Shown here: piece after piece, positions 62,236 through 64,000 of the stretch | How positions within the stretch are numbered: the stretch's first letter is position 1 | Layout: every line of letters begins with the position of its first letter | Origin: CBFIDE01 sp965661265 | GTDB taxonomy: Bacteria; Bacteroidota; Bacteroidia; Flavobacteriales; Schleiferiaceae | Direction of reading: 5' to 3' | Assembly: GCA_965661265.1 (NCBI GenBank) | Contig: CBFIDE010000003.1 | Coordinates: 62,001 to 126,000, forward strand | DNA: 64,000 bases | Translations under genes and position numbers: made by a program | Notes under the pieces: generated by a model | Seen by the model: only the letters and a program-made list of their open reading frames with translations | Databases searched by the model: none | Told to the model about the DNA's origin: nothing

Positions 62236-63203
62236 AAGCCTAAATTTTTCTTTACTCTGACTAAAACAGAATGAGCAACTTTTTTTGCTTTTTTAGCACC
62301 TTTTTCTAATTCAAGCTCTATTAACTTTGGATTATCCATCAGCTGTTGAAAGCGTTCTCTTTGGCTTGAATACTTTAGGGTAATAAGCTCAAGAAGTTCT
62401 TTTTTGGCATGGCCGTAGCCATAATTCCCGCCTTGGTAATTCTTTCGCATTTGCGCAATCTGATCGTCATCAGCTAATAAAGAATAGATAGCAAAAACAT
62501 TGCAAGTATCTGGATTCTTTGGCTCTTCCAAAGGAATACTGTCTGTTTCAATACCCATTACCTGCTTTTTTAATTGCTTAGAATCCGAGAGAATATCTAT
62601 AGTATTGGCATAAGACTTACTCATTTTTCTGCCATCAGTGCCCGGCACAAGTTCAACTTCTTTAGTAGATAAAGTTTGAGGAAGTTTTAATACTTCAGAT
62701 TTATAATGGTGATTAAGACTGCCAGCAATATCTCTTGTAATCTCCAAATGCTGCTGTTGATCTTTACCAACCGGAACAAAGTCTGCGTCATATAAAAGAA
62801 TGTCTGCCGCCATAAGCACAGGATAATCAAAAAGCCCTGCATTTACATCAGATAGATTGTCACTTTTATCCTTAAAAGAATGGGCATTAGAAAGCATTGG
62901 GTAGGGCGTAAAGCAGTTTAAATACCAAGTGAGTTCAGTAACCTCTGGAATATCACTTTGTCTGTAGAAAGTGTTTTTATCGGTATCAAACCCAAATGCA
63001 ATCCAAGCAGCGGCCACAGCTAAAGTGTTCTCTTTGCGCAACTTAGCGTCCTTAATGGTAGTTAAAGAGTGTAAGTCTGCAATAAAAAAGAAGGATTCAT
63101 TTTTATCTTGTTTACTTAATTCTATAGCAGGAAGCATAGCTCCAAGTATATTTCCTAAATGTGGTTTGCCCGTACTTTGGACTCCAGTAAGAATTCTTGC
63201 CAT
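62232..63203 (-). CDS. trpS: Tryptophanyl-tRNA synthetase
   Basis: 323 residues, class I. The HIGH-type motif is STGKPHLGNILGAM and the KMSKS motif GRKMSKSYANT. It charges tRNA-Trp in the cytoplasm. Divergent from the plsC gene; the 73-base gap contains both starts. Confidence 0.95.
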   Translation of the reverse strand: MARILTGVQSTGKPHLGNILGAMLPAIELSKQDKNESFFFIADLHSLTTIKDAKLRKENTLAVAAAWIAFGFDTDKNTFYRQSDIPEVTELTWYLNCFTPYPMLSNAHSFKDKSDNLSDVNAGLFDYPVLMAADILLYDADFVPVGKDQQQHLEITRDIAGSLNHHYKSEVLKLPQTLSTKEVELVPGTDGRKMSKSYANTIDILSDSKQLKKQVMGIETDSIPLEEPKNPDTCNVFAIYSLLADDDQIAQMRKNYQGGNYGYGHAKKELLELITLKYSSQRERFQQLMDNPKLIELELEKGAKKAKKVAHSVLVRVKKNLGF

Positions 63204-63264
63204 GAGTTTTTAATTATTATGCCAAAATTAAGAAGCTGAATGAAACAAAGCCTATTCAAAAGTT

Positions 63265-63272
63265 TATTTTTG
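63265..63272 (+). promoter_or_regulatory. -7 element TATTTTTG for the plsC gene
   Basis: Exact TAnnTTTG match ending 4 bases before the ATG at 63277, implying a leaderless or nearly leaderless mRNA, as for dxs. Confidence 0.55.
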
Positions 63273-63276
63273 TAGC

Positions 63277-64000
63277 ATGAAATTAATTAGTGGCTTTTTA
63301 TCCATGATTTGGCGAGTTTGGTTTTATGCCATAATTCTATTGAGCATCCTTGTTCTTTTGCCACTTTTATACTTTACATCCTTGAGCGCAAAGGGCTATA
63401 AATATTTTTTTACGCTTGCCCGATTTTGGGCTAAGCTAGTACTCTTGCTTTCTGGCTTTTGGTTAAAAGTGGAGAGCACAGTTAAGCTAGACAAGGATCA
63501 AGTTTACATAATCTGTCCTAATCATACGAGTATGTTGGATATCATGGTTATCTATTCTATAATCCCAGCTAACTTTGTTTTTATTGGTAAAAAAGAGCTG
63601 GCCAAGCTTCCTCTCTTTGGATACTTCTATAAAAAGACAAATATCTTGGTTGATAGATCTAGCTTAAGCAGTAGAAAACAGGTTTATAAGGATTCGGCAG
63701 TAGCCATAGATAATGGTTTAGGAATATGTATTTTTCCTGAAGGAGGAATTCCAGATGATGAATCCGTTCTTTTGGATAGCTTTAAGGCCGGTGCCTTTAG
63801 ATTATCAGTTCAGAAGAATATTCCAATTTTGCCAATTACAATGCCTGATAATAAGAGGCATATGCCTTATGATTGGTTTAGAGGATACCCAGGCTTACTA
63901 AGAGTAAGTATTTTGGATTTACTTATTCCAAAAGAAAATTCTACTGAAGAGCAAGAAAGATTAGAAAGTCAATGTCATTCTGTACTTTTGAAATCCCTAA
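63277..64000 (+). CDS. 1-acyl-sn-glycerol-3-phosphate acyltransferase, 3' end missing
   Basis: Open to the right edge; 241 residues are visible. After an N-terminal membrane segment, PNHTSMLD gives the HX4D catalytic pair His83 and Asp88, and CIFPEGG gives the conserved Glu155 of PlsC. It esterifies lysophosphatidic acid in the inner membrane, continuing the phospholipid route begun by plsX. No family symbol is assigned because several PlsC homologues are usual in one genome. Confidence 0.9.
   Translation, partial: MKLISGFLSMIWRVWFYAIILLSILVLLPLLYFTSLSAKGYKYFFTLARFWAKLVLLLSGFWLKVESTVKLDKDQVYIICPNHTSMLDIMVIYSIIPANFVFIGKKELAKLPLFGYFYKKTNILVDRSSLSSRKQVYKDSAVAIDNGLGICIFPEGGIPDDESVLLDSFKAGAFRLSVQKNIPILPITMPDNKRHMPYDWFRGYPGLLRVSILDLLIPKENSTEEQERLESQCHSVLLKSL

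Noticed and set aside
1..64000. tRNA genes, CRISPR arrays, prophage or transposase genes
   Set aside because: No direct-repeat arrays, cloverleaf-like stretches or transposase frames were seen in any gap.

Overview
The window is AT-rich chromosomal DNA (about 37% GC by eye) from a member of the Bacteroidota, most likely a marine Flavobacteriales (Cryomorphaceae/Schleiferiaceae-like) bacterium. The evidence is two large secreted proteins with gliding-motility/type IX secretion C-terminal domains, the Bacteroidota-specific DUF5687 permease, a DUF3078 protein, a fused branched-chain keto-acid dehydrogenase E1, many lipoboxes, few Shine-Dalgarno sites, and repeated promoter elements of the Bacteroidota form TAnnTTTG. 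I saw no rRNA, tRNA, CRISPR array, insertion sequence or prophage. The sequence reads as an ordinary chromosome with one decayed accessory patch near the left end.

Layout. 1-954: the 3' end of a leucine-rich-repeat gene overlapping paaD. 1083-2239: two decayed genes, a pilin-like secreted protein and a second secreted protein, carrying several nonsense codons and frameshifts. 2345-8081: an RND multidrug efflux operon (adaptor, pump, outer-membrane channel). 8090-8530: a YwqK/MORN-like lipoprotein. 8690-23874: a long phenylacetate (paa) catabolic region holding paaG, paaH, a DUF5687 permease with its ABC ATPase, a 2Fe-2S ferredoxin, an unknown gene, paaI, paaJ, paaY, a VF530-type gene, a prolyl oligopeptidase, a KAS III-like enzyme with a methyltransferase, paaZ, a monooxygenase-fold protein, a paaF-like hydratase and a solo LuxR-type regulator. 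23882-30681: DUF3078, DUF2461, the E1 alpha/beta fusion, a small putative gene, an M28 peptidase and a DUF819 transporter. 30708-38882: minus-strand housekeeping genes (mutS2, lysS, a PAP2-like protein, rpoN, asnS), with a candidate 6S-like RNA between mutS2 and lysS. 39009-45578: a TetR-controlled second RND operon. 45706-47935: a short, divergent dxs facing ribE. 47939-50596 and 57917-60208: two related type IX-secreted proteins flanking a core block of leucyl aminopeptidase, pdxA, yceD, rpmF, plsX, fabH, accB and accC. 60442-64000: lepA, trpS and the start of a plsC acyltransferase.

How it works together. PaaD assists the multicomponent phenylacetyl-CoA epoxidase (paaABCE and the ligase paaK lie outside the window). 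PaaG isomerises the epoxide to the oxepin, PaaZ opens the ring and oxidises the aldehyde, and PaaJ, PaaF and PaaH carry out beta-oxidation to acetyl-CoA and succinyl-CoA. PaaI and PaaY are the usual side-product thioesterases. The ABC cassette, ferredoxin, KAS III/methyltransferase pair and ABM protein are extra to the textbook pathway and are the most interesting accessory content. The yceD-rpmF-plsX-fabH-accB-accC block is the conserved start of fatty acid and phospholipid synthesis; plsC at the right end acts later in the same route.

Start codons were moved from the longest-ORF position wherever a TAnnTTTG promoter, a signal peptide or family knowledge supported a later start.
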